Both the position numbers and the translations under genes were made by a program. The notes beneath the pieces were generated by a model that was not told the origin of the DNA, did no database searches, and worked only from the letters and a program-made list of their open reading frames with translations. From Acinetobacter pullicarnis (GTDB taxonomy: Bacteria > Pseudomonadota > Gammaproteobacteria > Pseudomonadales > Moraxellaceae): a DNA stretch of 64,000 nt. Below are positions 40,323 to 50,614 of this stretch, piece after piece. Within the stretch, counting starts at the first letter, position 1. Each line of letters opens with the position of its first letter. The stretch spans positions 2,914,001 to 2,978,000 of the forward strand of contig NZ_VCMZ01000001.1 in NCBI RefSeq assembly GCF_006352475.1. Direction: 5' to 3'.

Positions 40323-40688
40323 TCAATTTGCCCAGAAAATCTGGATTGCCCAGATGGCATACGCAAACACTGCAATAATCACTGCCGATGTCAACACAAG
40401 ACGTAAGCCAGGTGCTGAAGGACCCATTTGACGAGTCGTCACATAGTCTGTGAATACTTGCCACATACCAATCCAAGCATGTGCGACAAGAGATAAAACT
40501 GCCAACAATGAAAGTACTTTCATTGGCAATGTCATCATAAAGCCAGTCCATTGCTCATAGCCAAATCCGCTATTGAAAAGGATCCAACCTAATATCACAA
40601 AGGTGTAAACAGCGAGTATGACAGCACTAACGCGCTGGATATACCAATCGCGAGAACCCGAACCAGTTAAACCAGTAGCACTTTTCAT
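40323..40688 (-). CDS. sdhD: Succinate dehydrogenase membrane anchor subunit D
   Basis: Small cytochrome b anchor subunit of complex II with three transmembrane helices (AVILAVYTFVILGWILF; MKVLSLLAVLSLVAHAWIGM; LRLVLTSAVIIAVFAYAIW). The heme-ligand His lies in LVAHAWIGMW and the conserved Asp-Tyr in FTDYV. I start at the ATG at 40688 because it overlaps the sdhC TGA (ATGA); a longer frame from 40703 is possible. The product of 121 residues is close to E. coli SdhD (115). Confidence 0.92.
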   Translation of the reverse strand: MKSATGLTGSGSRDWYIQRVSAVILAVYTFVILGWILFNSGFGYEQWTGFMMTLPMKVLSLLAVLSLVAHAWIGMWQVFTDYVTTRQMGPSAPGLRLVLTSAVIIAVFAYAIWAIQIFWAN

Positions 40689-41089
40689 CAGAGTACAATC
40701 CATATAAATGCTGCGATGATACCAACCGCAGACAAGATCAATGAAAGCGTAGCTGCAATGCGACCACTTTGAAGCTCTTCGGCAACACCCATATCAGCAA
40801 ATAAATGCTTAATACCATTTACCAAATGGAAAATTAAGCCTGCTAAGAATACCCATACGACGAGACGTACGACGATGTTTCCGAAAACCACATTTTTTAT
40901 GTAATCAAATCCTTCTGGCGAAGATAAAGACTTATCTAAGATCCATAATAATACGGGTACCAATAGGAAAACGATTACACCAGAGAGACGGTGTAGAATT
41001 GATGCAATAGCCACGGGTGAGCGTAAGTTTACCGCTAACACTTGACCCATGGACAAATTGACAGGTCTGTTGCTTTTCACAGCGGGCAT
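40688..41089 (-). CDS. sdhC: Succinate dehydrogenase cytochrome b556 subunit
   Basis: First gene of sdhCDAB; membrane subunit that holds heme b and the quinone site with SdhD. The 133 residues show NRPVNLSMGQVLAVNLRSPV and ASILHRLSGVIVFLLVPVLLW with the quinone-site Ser-Arg, and the heme His in FHLVNGIKHLFADMG. Three membrane helices. The upstream side faces gltA across about 1.1 kb. Confidence 0.95.
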   Translation of the reverse strand: MPAVKSNRPVNLSMGQVLAVNLRSPVAIASILHRLSGVIVFLLVPVLLWILDKSLSSPEGFDYIKNVVFGNIVVRLVVWVFLAGLIFHLVNGIKHLFADMGVAEELQSGRIAATLSLILSAVGIIAAFIWIVL

Positions 41090-42168
41090 CCTGTAAGTAA
41101 AAACTCCGGCTGGAGTTTGTTAGAATTAATTCGAAGGAAAGCTGGCATTGTTAGGCAAGCAAATGCCTAAACTTATAAACGACGTCGAATTATAAAACGT
41201 CAAGTACTAAATTACAAACCGTGTCGATTGGGTTTTACCTAAAAAAACCATCAAATAAGAATCATTTATAATTCCTATCTGTTTTCCCCAATCTAATTCC
41301 CCTTGAAGTTTTTTTGTAAAAACAAACATATACTATTGTTTTTACACAGATAAACAACGAACAACCAAGATTTAAAATCACAAATCTTTTATGCCGCACA
41401 TAGACTAAAGTAAGTCGCGAAAAGAATCGAATTATATTTAACTTTTATGTGAAAACTAAATACCAAAGGCAAACGCTCCATTTAAACTTAAATACAACGA
41501 CAATGGATTGACTCACCCATTAAATACCCTTTTAAAATAACGACAATTATCACATAAAACCACATCTCCCCCAAAACCTACTCAAAATTCGTCAATTAGG
41601 CTAACGCCGCTTTAAGAATTAAAATTACGTTTAAAACAACACGTGTTTCCCCCTTCTCGCGCTTTACTTACACCGATTTGCAATCACATTGGATTTTATT
41701 TAAACAATACCCAAATAAAACATGACTTTTTTTTAGTCAAATTAGAATAAAAGTGAAAAAAAATATTTCAGGATTTGAAGATCGCATTGCCAATAAAAAT
41801 CAGTGATATATTGCGAGCTAAGTTCCGAACCATCAAGAGTTCAGCAACTTTCTCTCTCACCGGTGACACCCAATAATCTCAACCCAGCTGCGCAAAACCA
41901 AGAAATGAAACTGCAGATGTATAATATTTTTCTGCACCTCTTTTATAATTTGTCTTATTATACCGAGTCGATACCTCGGGTATCGACTCGCTTCTCTCTG
42001 CTTTCATTGGCAAAAGAGCACACATCTTGTCAAATTTATCCCTAAGTATAATTGACAAAATTACTGCACTCACTAAGCTAAGAGCAAATTTCGATCCGTC
42101 TGATTCATCATTAAAATTTCATTATTTTAAATCAGATAATATTTCCACCGGGACAGGAGATCTATTGA
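41090..42168. other. Divergent control region between sdhC and gltA
   Basis: 1079 bp with no convincing gene; short frames at 41803-42045 and 41879-42073 have no family features. It should hold promoters for both TCA units. For gltA there is a perfect TATAAT at 42047-42052, with no good -35 at the right distance, and a TTGACA at 42052-42057 with a weak TAAGCT 16 bases later. A perfect inverted repeat lies at 41964-41990. Confidence 0.55.
41964..41990. repeat. Perfect 12-bp inverted repeat upstream of gltA
   Basis: CGAGTCGATACC-TCG-GGTATCGACTCG. No T-run follows, so it is not an ordinary terminator. It lies 57 bases before the TATAAT at 42047, a position suited to an activator site or a leader structure. 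Confidence 0.8.
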
Positions 42169-43443
42169 ATGTCTGAAGCAACTGGCAAGAAAGCCGTTCT
42201 AGAGCTTGATGGCAAAAAAATTGAATTACCAATCTACAGCGGCACATTGGGCCCAGATGTAATCGACGTTAAAGATGTATTGGCCTCAGGTCACTTCACT
42301 TTTGATCCTGGTTTTATGGCTACAGCATCATGCGAGTCTAAGATCACTTTCATTGATGGCGACAAAGGTGTGCTTTTACACCGTGGCTATCCAATTGATC
42401 AGCTTGCAACCCAAGCGTCTTACTTAGAAACTTGCTACTTATTATTAAATGGTGAGCTTCCGACTGCTGAGCAAAAAGCGAATTTCGAACAAATCGTTCG
42501 TGAACACACTATGGTTCATGACCAAGTCAGCCGTTTCTATAATGGTTTCCGTCGTGATGCACATCCAATGGCAATCATGGTTGGTGTAGTTGGCGCACTT
42601 TCTGCGTTCTATCACAACAATCTTGATATTGAAGATGTAAATCATCGTGAAATTACAGCGATTCGCTTAATTGCTAAAATTCCTACCCTTGCAGCTTGGA
42701 GCTACAAGTACACAGTAGGTCAGCCATTCGTTTACCCACGTAATGACTTAAGCTACGCTGAAAACTTCTTATATATGTTGTTTTCAACACCTGCAGACCG
42801 TGACTATAAAGTTGATCCAGTCCTTGCTAAAGCAATGGACCGTATTTTCACACTGCATGCTGACCATGAACAAAATGCTTCAACGTCAACTGTACGTTTA
42901 GCGGGTTCTACTGGCGCTAATCCTTATGCATGTATTGCTGCGGGTATCTCTGCTCTTTGGGGGCCTGCACACGGCGGCGCCAACGAAGCGGTATTGAAAA
43001 TGCTTGATGAAATCGGTAGCGTAGATAACGTTGCTGAATTCATGGAAAAAGTAAAACGTAAAGAAGTGAAGCTGATGGGCTTCGGTCACCGCGTTTATAA
43101 AAACTTTGACCCACGCGCTAAAGTCATGAAACAAACGTGTGACGAAGTGCTTGCTGCTTTAGGCATCAACGATCCACAACTCGAACTTGCAATGGAACTT
43201 GAAAGAATTGCATTGAACGACCCGTACTTCGTTGAACGCAAACTTTATCCAAACGTAGATTTCTACTCAGGTATCATCCTTAAAGCGATTGGTATCCCGA
43301 CTGAAATGTTCACTGTGATTTTTGCGCTTGCACGTACTGTTGGTTGGATCAGCCACTGGATCGAAATGCATAGCGGACCGTACAAAATCGGTCGTCCTCG
43401 TCAGCTTTATACTGGCGAAACACAACGTGACATTAAAGGTTAA
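42169..43443 (+). CDS. gltA: Citrate synthase (type II)
   Basis: Condenses acetyl-CoA and oxaloacetate to citrate, the entry step of the TCA cycle. The 424-residue product is the hexameric, NADH-sensitive type of Gram-negative bacteria (E. coli 427): it starts with the extra N-terminal domain ([20 protein letters not shown]) and has active-site stretches [32 protein letters not shown] and [16 protein letters not shown], with the catalytic Asp in [13 protein letters not shown] stands about 10 bases before the ATG. It is monocistronic, with a terminator right after it. Confidence 0.98.
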   Translation: MSEATGKKAVLELDGKKIELPIYSGTLGPDVIDVKDVLASGHFTFDPGFMATASCESKITFIDGDKGVLLHRGYPIDQLATQASYLETCYLLLNGELPTAEQKANFEQIVREHTMVHDQVSRFYNGFRRDAHPMAIMVGVVGALSAFYHNNLDIEDVNHREITAIRLIAKIPTLAAWSYKYTVGQPFVYPRNDLSYAENFLYMLFSTPADRDYKVDPVLAKAMDRIFTLHADHEQNASTSTVRLAGSTGANPYACIAAGISALWGPAHGGANEAVLKMLDEIGSVDNVAEFMEKVKRKEVKLMGFGHRVYKNFDPRAKVMKQTCDEVLAALGINDPQLELAMELERIALNDPYFVERKLYPNVDFYSGIILKAIGIPTEMFTVIFALARTVGWISHWIEMHSGPYKIGRPRQLYTGETQRDIKG

Positions 43444-43465
43444 TCTTATTCAATAAGATGACTTG

Positions 43466-43493
43466 AAAACCGCCTCAAATGAGGCGGTTTTTT
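43466..43493 (+). terminator. Terminator of gltA
   Basis: AAAACCGCCTC-AAAT-GAGGCGGTTTTTT, about 20 bases after the stop codon. Confidence 0.93.
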
Positions 43494-43640
43494 ATGAAGT
43501 ATTTTTGCTTTTTATTATTTTGCCTTCATCTCATTTACGCTTACCACAACACATTAAATTGATGCCCTTTGTTTTTCCCACTTAAGAACATGCAATAAAA
43601 GCATCGGCTTAAATCCTCAATGCAACTAACTTAAACCAAG

Positions 43641-44132
43641 ATGCGTCATATGCAAAAACTTATTTGGATATTGCTTCCTTACTTAAAGCTTGAACATTTT
43701 CATTGGCGTACATTAACACCTGCAGAAATTGCGCTGTGCCAACCGATCTTTGCCAATTTAATCGACTACTCCAAAGTCAAAATCATGAATCACCCCTTCT
43801 TACCCTGGCAGCCAACAGGCATGGTCATGGCACCTATGGGGGCTATTCACTTAAAACCCGCAGATTACTGTACAGACTTTGCACAAGAGAGCCTGTATAA
43901 CCAAGCCATTTTCATCCATGAGATGACCCATATCTACCAATACCAACAACAAATTAATGTGTTACTTAGAGGTGCCCTGCTGCAGTCCGCCTATTATTTA
44001 AGCTGTAAACGCTACAATCCATACGCTTATAATTTTATTCAAAAAAAACCGTTTTCAAGTTACAACATTGAACAGCAAGGTGACATTGCCAAAGATATTT
44101 TCTTAAAAAAAATTCAAAACATTATAAAATAA
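43641..44132 (+). CDS. Small HExxH putative metallopeptidase (Vgr-related protein)
   Basis: 163-residue protein with a zinc-peptidase signature HEMTH (93-97) in AIFIHEMTHIYQYQQQINVL. Proteins of this type are often annotated as Vgr- or Rhs-related in Acinetobacter because relatives lie near type VI secretion genes; there is no such gene here. No clear signal peptide: the N-terminal KLIWILLPYLKLEHF is only weakly hydrophobic. ATGs at 43641 and 43650 are both possible. Activity and substrate are unknown. It follows the gltA terminator by about 150 bp and seems to be transcribed alone. Confidence 0.7.
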   Translation: MRHMQKLIWILLPYLKLEHFHWRTLTPAEIALCQPIFANLIDYSKVKIMNHPFLPWQPTGMVMAPMGAIHLKPADYCTDFAQESLYNQAIFIHEMTHIYQYQQQINVLLRGALLQSAYYLSCKRYNPYAYNFIQKKPFSSYNIEQQGDIAKDIFLKKIQNIIK

Positions 44133-44516
44133 TAAAGAGTGATTTATTTCACAAAACTGACCACTAATTATTGATATATTTATAAAAAAAGTTTATAAAA
44201 CATATGTTTAGTTTTTATAAATCATGCTCTTAATTTATCGTTCGGTAAAATAAGTTCGTGAAGAATTTGGCTAAATGGAGATATATGTGAATAAACGTCA
44301 TTCAAAGCTAGCTTCTAGATGATTTTTAGTTAAAATACAGAATAATTCTCCTTTTCGCATTGTGAAAAAAGATTTATTTTATAACCATTTACTGGTTATT
44401 TTGCATTCCGCGCTCTAGCTATAGTTTTTTTAGTGAAGTACTCAGGGTTGAATAATTACAAACATATAAATCAACGCGTAGTGTACTAAACCTATAAGGA
44501 ATAGGATTTTACTTAA
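44133..44516. other. Intergenic region before nadE
   Basis: No gene. A 7-bp inverted repeat ATAACCA-TTTAC-TGGTTAT at 44381-44399 could be an operator or weak terminator. The nadE ribosome binding site AAGGA is at about 44497-44502. Confidence 0.5.
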
Positions 44517-46142
44517 ATGAAAAGTTTTAAAATTGCCCTTGCTCAATCCTCTCCTTACATCGGCAATATTGAATCGAATGTTCAAAAGATGATTGCGCTT
44601 GCAAATGATGCTAAAAAACAACAAGCGAACTTAATTGTTTTTCCTGAGCTTTCTACGATTGGCTATCCTGCTGAAGACTTGCTCTTACGCCCAAGCCTGT
44701 CGAAACGAATGACTCAGGCATTTGAACAACTAAGCCAAGTCAAAGACATTGTCATGGTCTTCGGTTTTGTCAATCAAAATGAAACAGGACAACGCTTCAA
44801 TTCCGCAGCTGTAATGAAAGATGGGCAGATTCTGGGGATCTACAATAAACAAAACCTCCCAAATTACAGTGTGTTTGATGAGAAACGATATTTCGAACAA
44901 GGCCACCAGCACCTTGTTTTTGAATATCTCGAACATAAATTTGGCGTCTTAATTTGTGAAGATCTTTGGTCAGTCGCAACAGTACAGCAACTTGCCCAAC
45001 TCAATGTCGATAGCATTTTGGTCTTAAATGCCTCTCCTTATGAAGTTGGTAAACCACAGCACCGTATTGAAGCGATCCAAGCGCTCATCAAACAATTCAA
45101 CATCAACGTCGTGTATAGCAATCAAGTGGGTGGACAAGATGACCTCATCTTCGATGGCAGTAGTTTTGTAATTAATCGCGATAGCGAAGTGGCTTTACGC
45201 GCACCAAGCTTTACTGAAGGCCTTTATTTTGTTGACTATGAAGCCAACAATCTAGCCTATAAAGTGGTTAAACCTGAACCTGCACTCGATACCATGGCCG
45301 AAATTTATCAAAGCTTGGTTATGGCAACCCGTGACTATGTACAACGTTCAGGTTTTCCTGGTGTGATATTAGGTCTGTCGGGCGGGATCGACTCAGCGTT
45401 AACTCTCGCGATTGCTGTTGATGCGCTTGGTGCAGACAAGGTCCAAGCCATCATGATGCCTTATACCTATACAGCACAGATCAGTGTAGAAGATGCGGCA
45501 GAACAAGCCAAACGTTTAGGCGTTACTTTTGGGATTGCGGAAATCAACCCGATCGTAAATAGTTTTATGCAAACACTCTATCCATTCTTTGGCAACAGCC
45601 CTGCTGATACCACTGAAGAGAACTTGCAAGCACGGACACGCGGTACCTTATTAATGGGGCTATCGAATAAGTTTGGCAATTTGGTACTTTCTACAGGTAA
45701 TAAGTCTGAATTGGCTGTTGGCTACTGTACGCTGTATGGCGATATGGTGGGTGGCTTTGCAGTACTCAAAGATGTTTATAAAAGCATTGTGTTTGAGCTT
45801 GCAAAATACCGTAACAGCATCGAAGAAAAACCGGTCATCCCACCACGTGTAATTAGCCGTCCACCTTCTGCAGAGCTCCGCCCTGATCAAAAAGATCAAG
45901 ACTCTCTTCCGCCATACGATGTGCTTGATGCCATTTTGTATGCCTATATTGAAGAAGATCAAAGTCAGGCTGACATTATCGCAAAAGGTTTTAAAGCTGA
46001 AGTGGTTGAGAGAATTATCGGCTTAGTTGACCGCAGTGAATACAAGCGTCGACAAGGTGCAATTGGCCCACGTATTACTTCTCGTGCATTTAGCCGTGAA
46101 CGTCGCTACCCAATCGTCAATGGCTGGATACCGGGTGTCTAA
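44517..46142 (+). CDS. nadE: Glutamine-dependent NAD+ synthetase
   Basis: Final step of NAD synthesis: amidates deamido-NAD with ammonia released from glutamine. The 541-residue chain is a fusion of an N-terminal nitrilase-type glutaminase domain, with Glu44 (VFPELSTIGYP), Lys111 (YNKQNLPNY) and Cys147 (LICEDLW), and a C-terminal NAD synthetase domain with the PP-loop SGGIDSA at about 288-294 and STGNKSELAVGYCTLYGDM. E. coli NadE lacks the glutaminase domain; the long form is usual in Acinetobacter. An unknown gene overlaps its 3' end. Confidence 0.97.
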   Translation: MKSFKIALAQSSPYIGNIESNVQKMIALANDAKKQQANLIVFPELSTIGYPAEDLLLRPSLSKRMTQAFEQLSQVKDIVMVFGFVNQNETGQRFNSAAVMKDGQILGIYNKQNLPNYSVFDEKRYFEQGHQHLVFEYLEHKFGVLICEDLWSVATVQQLAQLNVDSILVLNASPYEVGKPQHRIEAIQALIKQFNINVVYSNQVGGQDDLIFDGSSFVINRDSEVALRAPSFTEGLYFVDYEANNLAYKVVKPEPALDTMAEIYQSLVMATRDYVQRSGFPGVILGLSGGIDSALTLAIAVDALGADKVQAIMMPYTYTAQISVEDAAEQAKRLGVTFGIAEINPIVNSFMQTLYPFFGNSPADTTEENLQARTRGTLLMGLSNKFGNLVLSTGNKSELAVGYCTLYGDMVGGFAVLKDVYKSIVFELAKYRNSIEEKPVIPPRVISRPPSAELRPDQKDQDSLPPYDVLDAILYAYIEEDQSQADIIAKGFKAEVVERIIGLVDRSEYKRRQGAIGPRITSRAFSRERRYPIVNGWIPGV

Positions 46143-47187
46143 TCCGACCGGATCAGCACAACTTGCTCAAGCACTGCTGCTTGAGCAAGTTGGTTATTAT
46201 AGAAAAAAATTATTAAATATAGAGCAAGAAAAAAACCACCAGCAACAGATTCTGCAACAAACCATTGATCAGCTCTATCAAAATGCCAAGCAACTCCAAC
46301 TCAAAGATGTAATTCAAGTTGAGCAGCTGCATGAAGTGGTCAAAAAATACAGCTTCGAACTCAATCTTGGCGCTGAAATACTTGAATTTATTGGGGTAGC
46401 CTCACGCGAACTCTATCAACAATTAAGAAATAACCAGACCCCACTGAAAGCATTTTTTACCCACGCTTCTTTTGCCCTTTGGCTACAAAAAATACTCGAA
46501 CTCGACCATCTCCGCGATGATTTCCGTGATTACCTCCTACAAACGCCACATATCCAGCAATTGAGCTTACAGCTCGCCAATCACCTCCTGACCGAGAACA
46601 CCCCGTGGCTCGACTATTTACGTAAATTACAGCTCTCTCAGCACAGTCGCATAGCGCGTGGAATTAGCTTCCTACAAGACCAACAACAAAATATAGAACT
46701 TAAGTTAGAACAACGCTTGGCCAAAGTATTGCTCAATCAATTGGGCGAACTGATTACCCTACCCAATGATGAGTTAGCTGATTTTTGTGAATTAATTTGG
46801 TCTTCCGTTCAGGAAAAAACCATCAAGCAATGCTGTATGCATATCGAAGCAATCGACTTTGAAGAGTTCTTTATTTTGGCCTATGAAAGCTGGAAACAAC
46901 TCCGTCAAACAGTACTGATGCAAACATTGATTCTACGTATTGTTGATGTGTTCTATCAACATTTTGCCGAAGATGACTTACAAAGCCTCATCCTCGCTGT
47001 AGGGCTAAATAAAACCGATTTCTATACCGAGGCTGAACGCTTCCTTCCACCTATTCTCAAAGTATTAGATCAAATTGGCTTACTTGAGCAGATGCTTAAA
47101 AATCTACTTGAACCATTTTATAACAGCGCACAGACACAGCACTTAATAGATGCGCATATCCAGCAGATGCTGGACCAAGCCAAATAA
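46120..47187 (+). CDS. Unknown helical protein overlapping nadE
   Basis: About 355 residues, predicted almost wholly alpha-helical and rich in Leu and Gln, without signal peptide or membrane segment. N-terminal coiled-coil region (VGYYRKKLLNIEQEKNHQQQ) is followed by several helical hairpins. The start is uncertain: ATG at 46120 or GTG at 46135, which has GGA at a suitable distance; either overlaps the end of nadE in another frame. The long frame begins even earlier, but that part only shadows nadE. No family recognised; co-transcription with nadE is likely. Confidence 0.7.
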   Translation: MAGYRVSNPTGSAQLAQALLLEQVGYYRKKLLNIEQEKNHQQQILQQTIDQLYQNAKQLQLKDVIQVEQLHEVVKKYSFELNLGAEILEFIGVASRELYQQLRNNQTPLKAFFTHASFALWLQKILELDHLRDDFRDYLLQTPHIQQLSLQLANHLLTENTPWLDYLRKLQLSQHSRIARGISFLQDQQQNIELKLEQRLAKVLLNQLGELITLPNDELADFCELIWSSVQEKTIKQCCMHIEAIDFEEFFILAYESWKQLRQTVLMQTLILRIVDVFYQHFAEDDLQSLILAVGLNKTDFYTEAERFLPPILKVLDQIGLLEQMLKNLLEPFYNSAQTQHLIDAHIQQMLDQAK

Positions 47188-47313
47188 ACCAATAAAGCCC
47201 CAATGCATCATTCAACTCACCGACACATCCTGCCAAGCATCATCATGCCAGCCATATTGATTCGTCAAACGGCTTAAGGATTCAAATATAATTTTTCGAT
47301 AAAAAATGCAGAT

Positions 47314-47343
47314 AAAAAAAGACCATGCATTGGATGCATGGTC
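47314..47343 (-). terminator. Terminator of the left tRNA-Met gene
   Basis: GACCATGCAT-CCA-ATGCATGGTC followed on the minus strand by seven T. Confidence 0.9.
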
Positions 47344-47351
47344 TATAAAAA

Positions 47352-47428
47352 TGGTGGCTATGACGGGATTTGAACCTGTGACCCCAGCATTATGAGTGCT
47401 GTGCTCTAACCAACTGAGCTACATAGCC
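47352..47428 (-). tRNA. metT: tRNA-Met (CAU), copy 1
   Basis: 77-nt cloverleaf on the minus strand beginning GGCTATGTAGCTCAG, with anticodon stem CAGCA/TGCTG around loop CTCATAA (anticodon CAU), T-loop GGTTCAAATCC and encoded CCA. The G1-C72 pair and GG start mark an elongator Met tRNA rather than an initiator. Identical to copy 2. Confidence 0.95.
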
Positions 47429-47704
47429 GAAAAACTGTGAGCGCATTATCTAAAGTTCGGAAGCATGCGTCAAGCAATTATTCACACGAACGCTCACAGT
47501 TTAAACAACTCATTATCAACAAGTTAAATTTCATACAGATTCACTAATATTTTAAAGCTGATACTAGAAAATTGGGACAAAAGCTTATTTTTATCAATTC
47601 ATGGGGCATTTCAATGGAGGTCAATTTTAATATCGACAGAACAATAAGTAGCCTAAAGCCACCCAAACTAAAATGACGCTCACCGTTTTTCTTATTTTAA
47701 AGAT
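47429..47704. other. Spacer between the two tRNA-Met genes
   Basis: 276 bp of AT-rich sequence with no recognisable gene; presumably the promoter of the left copy is at its left end. Confidence 0.5.
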
Positions 47705-47734
47705 AAAAAAAGACCACACATTGGATGCGTGGTC
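47705..47734 (-). terminator. Terminator of the right tRNA-Met gene
   Basis: GACCACGCAT-CCA-ATGTGTGGTC plus seven T on the minus strand. It differs from the other copy at two positions, yet all bases still pair (one as G-U) on the minus-strand RNA. Confidence 0.9.
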
Positions 47735-47741
47735 TATAAAA

Positions 47742-47818
47742 TGGTGGCTATGACGGGATTTGAACCTGTGACCCCAGCATTATGAGTGCTGTGCTCTAAC
47801 CAACTGAGCTACATAGCC
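47742..47818 (-). tRNA. metU: tRNA-Met (CAU), copy 2
   Basis: Same 77-nt sequence as copy 1, with anticodon CAU and encoded CCA. The flanking terminator is also duplicated, so gene plus terminator were copied as a unit of about 115 bp. Confidence 0.95.
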
Positions 47819-47883
47819 GAAAACTTCGCGCATTATCTGCTGTAATATAAATTACGTCAAGCACTAATTTCAAAAAATTTAGA

Positions 47884-48263
<380 letters not shown>

Positions 48264-48287
48264 AGGGGCGCATCTTAGCAAGTTTTT

Positions 48288-48554
48288 CTAAGAATTGCCC
48301 GTGTTTTTTTGAGCAATCAGTTTTTTATACTTCGCCATCAGCTCATCTTGGCTTTCTGCATGATCAGGATCGAGCGGAATACAATCAACTGGACAAAATA
48401 ACTGACATTGTGGCTCATCATGATGACCCACGCATTCGGTACATAAATGGGGATGAATTTCATAAATGATCTCCCCCATAAATATCGCCTCATTGGGGCA
48501 GACTGGTTCACAGACATCACAATTGATACATTCATCGGTTATAAATAAAGACAC
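48288..48554 (-). CDS. yfhL: YfhL-type 2[4Fe-4S] ferredoxin
   Basis: 88-residue bacterial ferredoxin with two [4Fe-4S] clusters: CINCDVCEPVCP at about 11-22 and CTECVGHHDEPQCQLFCPVD, which has the insertion typical of the YfhL/Alvin group. Start is the GTG at 48554 because E. coli YfhL begins MALLITKKCINC, matching VSLFITDECINC here. AAGG is 8 bases upstream, inside coaD; one base separates the coaD stop from this GTG, so the genes are coupled. Likely a low-potential electron carrier. Confidence 0.93.
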   Translation of the reverse strand: MSLFITDECINCDVCEPVCPNEAIFMGEIIYEIHPHLCTECVGHHDEPQCQLFCPVDCIPLDPDHAESQDELMAKYKKLIAQKNTGNS

Positions 48555-48555
48555 G

Positions 48556-49047
<492 letters not shown>

Positions 49048-49303
49048 CTAAGCATACTCTGAATAAGTTAGATCTGCATTCTACCAAAAACTTATTTGAA
49101 CTCAACTAAAGCTGCACACTCGCGCATTTAAGGGCAAGCTCTGCCTTGTATGCTTCGTTGCATTGTTAATGAGAGGTCAAAGGCGAACTATTCCGCTTAG
49201 ATCCTCTTAATCAAACTTACCTGCTTGAGCACAGAGTCGCTCATAGCACTTCACCTTCTGGGCAGATTAAGGCAAAATAGAACATTCTTGGAAAAATAGT
49301 CTT

Positions 49304-49780
49304 ATGGCAAAAAACATCGTCGTTAAAAAAAATAATGGTGGCACCATTGCACAGAACAAACGTGCACGTCACGATTACTTTATTGAAGAAAAAATTGAAG
49401 CGGGTCTTTCACTACAGGGCTGGGAAGTAAAATCCATGCGTGGCGGACGTATGACCATCACTGAAAGCTATGTTGTCTTTAAAAACAATGAAGCGCTCTT
49501 GGTTGGCTCTCAAGTGCAACCCTTACTTTCAGCCTCAACCCATGTCGTCCCAGAAGCCACGCGTACGCGTAAATTGTTACTGTCACGACGCCAAATTGAC
49601 AACCTTATGGGTGCCGTTAACCAAAAGGGCTATTCTTGTGTGCCTTTGAGTTGTTACTGGAAAGGTCATTTGGTTAAGCTTGAAATTGCATTGGTTAAAG
49701 GTAAGCAGTTGCATGACAAACGCGCGACTGAAAAAGATCGCGATTGGCAACGTGATAAAGCACGTATTTTTCATAAGTAA
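49304..49780 (+). CDS. smpB: SmpB, tmRNA-binding protein
   Basis: Escorts tmRNA to stalled ribosomes in trans-translation. The 158-residue product has [40 protein letters not shown] and the C-terminal [20 protein letters not shown] tail that enters the mRNA channel. Transcribed alone, with a terminator about 85 bases after the stop. No tmRNA gene is seen in this window. Confidence 0.97.
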   Translation: MAKNIVVKKNNGGTIAQNKRARHDYFIEEKIEAGLSLQGWEVKSMRGGRMTITESYVVFKNNEALLVGSQVQPLLSASTHVVPEATRTRKLLLSRRQIDNLMGAVNQKGYSCVPLSCYWKGHLVKLEIALVKGKQLHDKRATEKDRDWQRDKARIFHK

Positions 49781-49864
49781 AATCATGCGTCTCGCCCTTA
49801 TCCGCACAGCTTCAGGCGTGTCTTCTGAACCTCCGCTTAATGTTATCAATTTATCTGCAACAAC

Positions 49865-49896
49865 AAAAAGGTCCCAAATCATTTGGGACCTTTTTA
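49865..49896. terminator. Bidirectional terminator after smpB
   Basis: AAAAAGGTCCCAAAT-C-ATTTGGGACCTTTTT, a nearly perfect palindrome between convergent smpB and the flavodoxin-like gene. Confidence 0.92.
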
Positions 49897-49965
49897 TTTT
49901 CACTTGCTTGGATTTTGCTTTTTAAGTTTTGATCTTTAGCACATTAACCCACATGCGCATATAGA

Positions 49966-50517
49966 TTAGAAATGTTTGTTAAGTAATAACGCCACATATT
50001 CACCGAACCAAATCGCAGTATTTAAATCCCCTTGTGGTGGTGTGACTTCAATAGGCGCATTGTCCGATTGCGTCATCAACCCCAAACAACTTGATAAGCG
50101 ATTCAGATCCATTTCCGAGCTTCCCGTTGGAGACAAAGGCAAACCAGCCCACAGCATGCCGTGTTGCATCGCAAATAAATTGATTTGTTGAAGCACTGAC
50201 AACTTATCGCCACTCAACCCACCCGAATTGGTAAAGCCTGCAGCTAACTTGCCTTGCCACAAACGGTCGCGCCAACGCTTCGAGGTTGAATCCATAAATC
50301 CTTTAAAAGCAGCAGTAATACTCCCCATATACGTCGGGCTACCGAAAATAATTGCATCTGCTTGGTCTAGGAACTCCCAATCAATCTGTTCAATATTCAT
50401 CGCAAGCACCCGCACCCCGACTTGCTCTGCCCCTGTTGCAATGTGTTGCGCAACTTTTGCAGTGTGACCATAAGGACTGTGATAAACGATGGCGAGAGAT
50501 TTAACAGGTACGGACAT
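49966..50517 (-). CDS. Flavodoxin-like NAD(P)H oxidoreductase (WrbA-type family)
   Basis: 183-residue FMN-binding protein of the flavodoxin/NAD(P)H:quinone oxidoreductase superfamily. The phosphate loop YHSPYGHTAKVAQHI is at about 12-26, the second FMN loop FGSPTYMGSITAAFKGFMD at about 57-75, and FTNSGGLSGDK follows the third strand. It resembles WrbA but lacks part of the C-terminal insertion. Likely reduces quinones or other acceptors in the cytosol; the exact activity is not readable. Confidence 0.83.
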   Translation of the reverse strand: MSVPVKSLAIVYHSPYGHTAKVAQHIATGAEQVGVRVLAMNIEQIDWEFLDQADAIIFGSPTYMGSITAAFKGFMDSTSKRWRDRLWQGKLAAGFTNSGGLSGDKLSVLQQINLFAMQHGMLWAGLPLSPTGSSEMDLNRLSSCLGLMTQSDNAPIEVTPPQGDLNTAIWFGEYVALLLNKHF

Positions 50518-50614
50518 ATCAATGGTAATTTAAAAAAATTGACTCAGTGTAGCATTATTCCTATCACTCATTTTTGAATATTCCCAAAAATAGCTTCGGC
50601 TAAGACCAGTCGCC

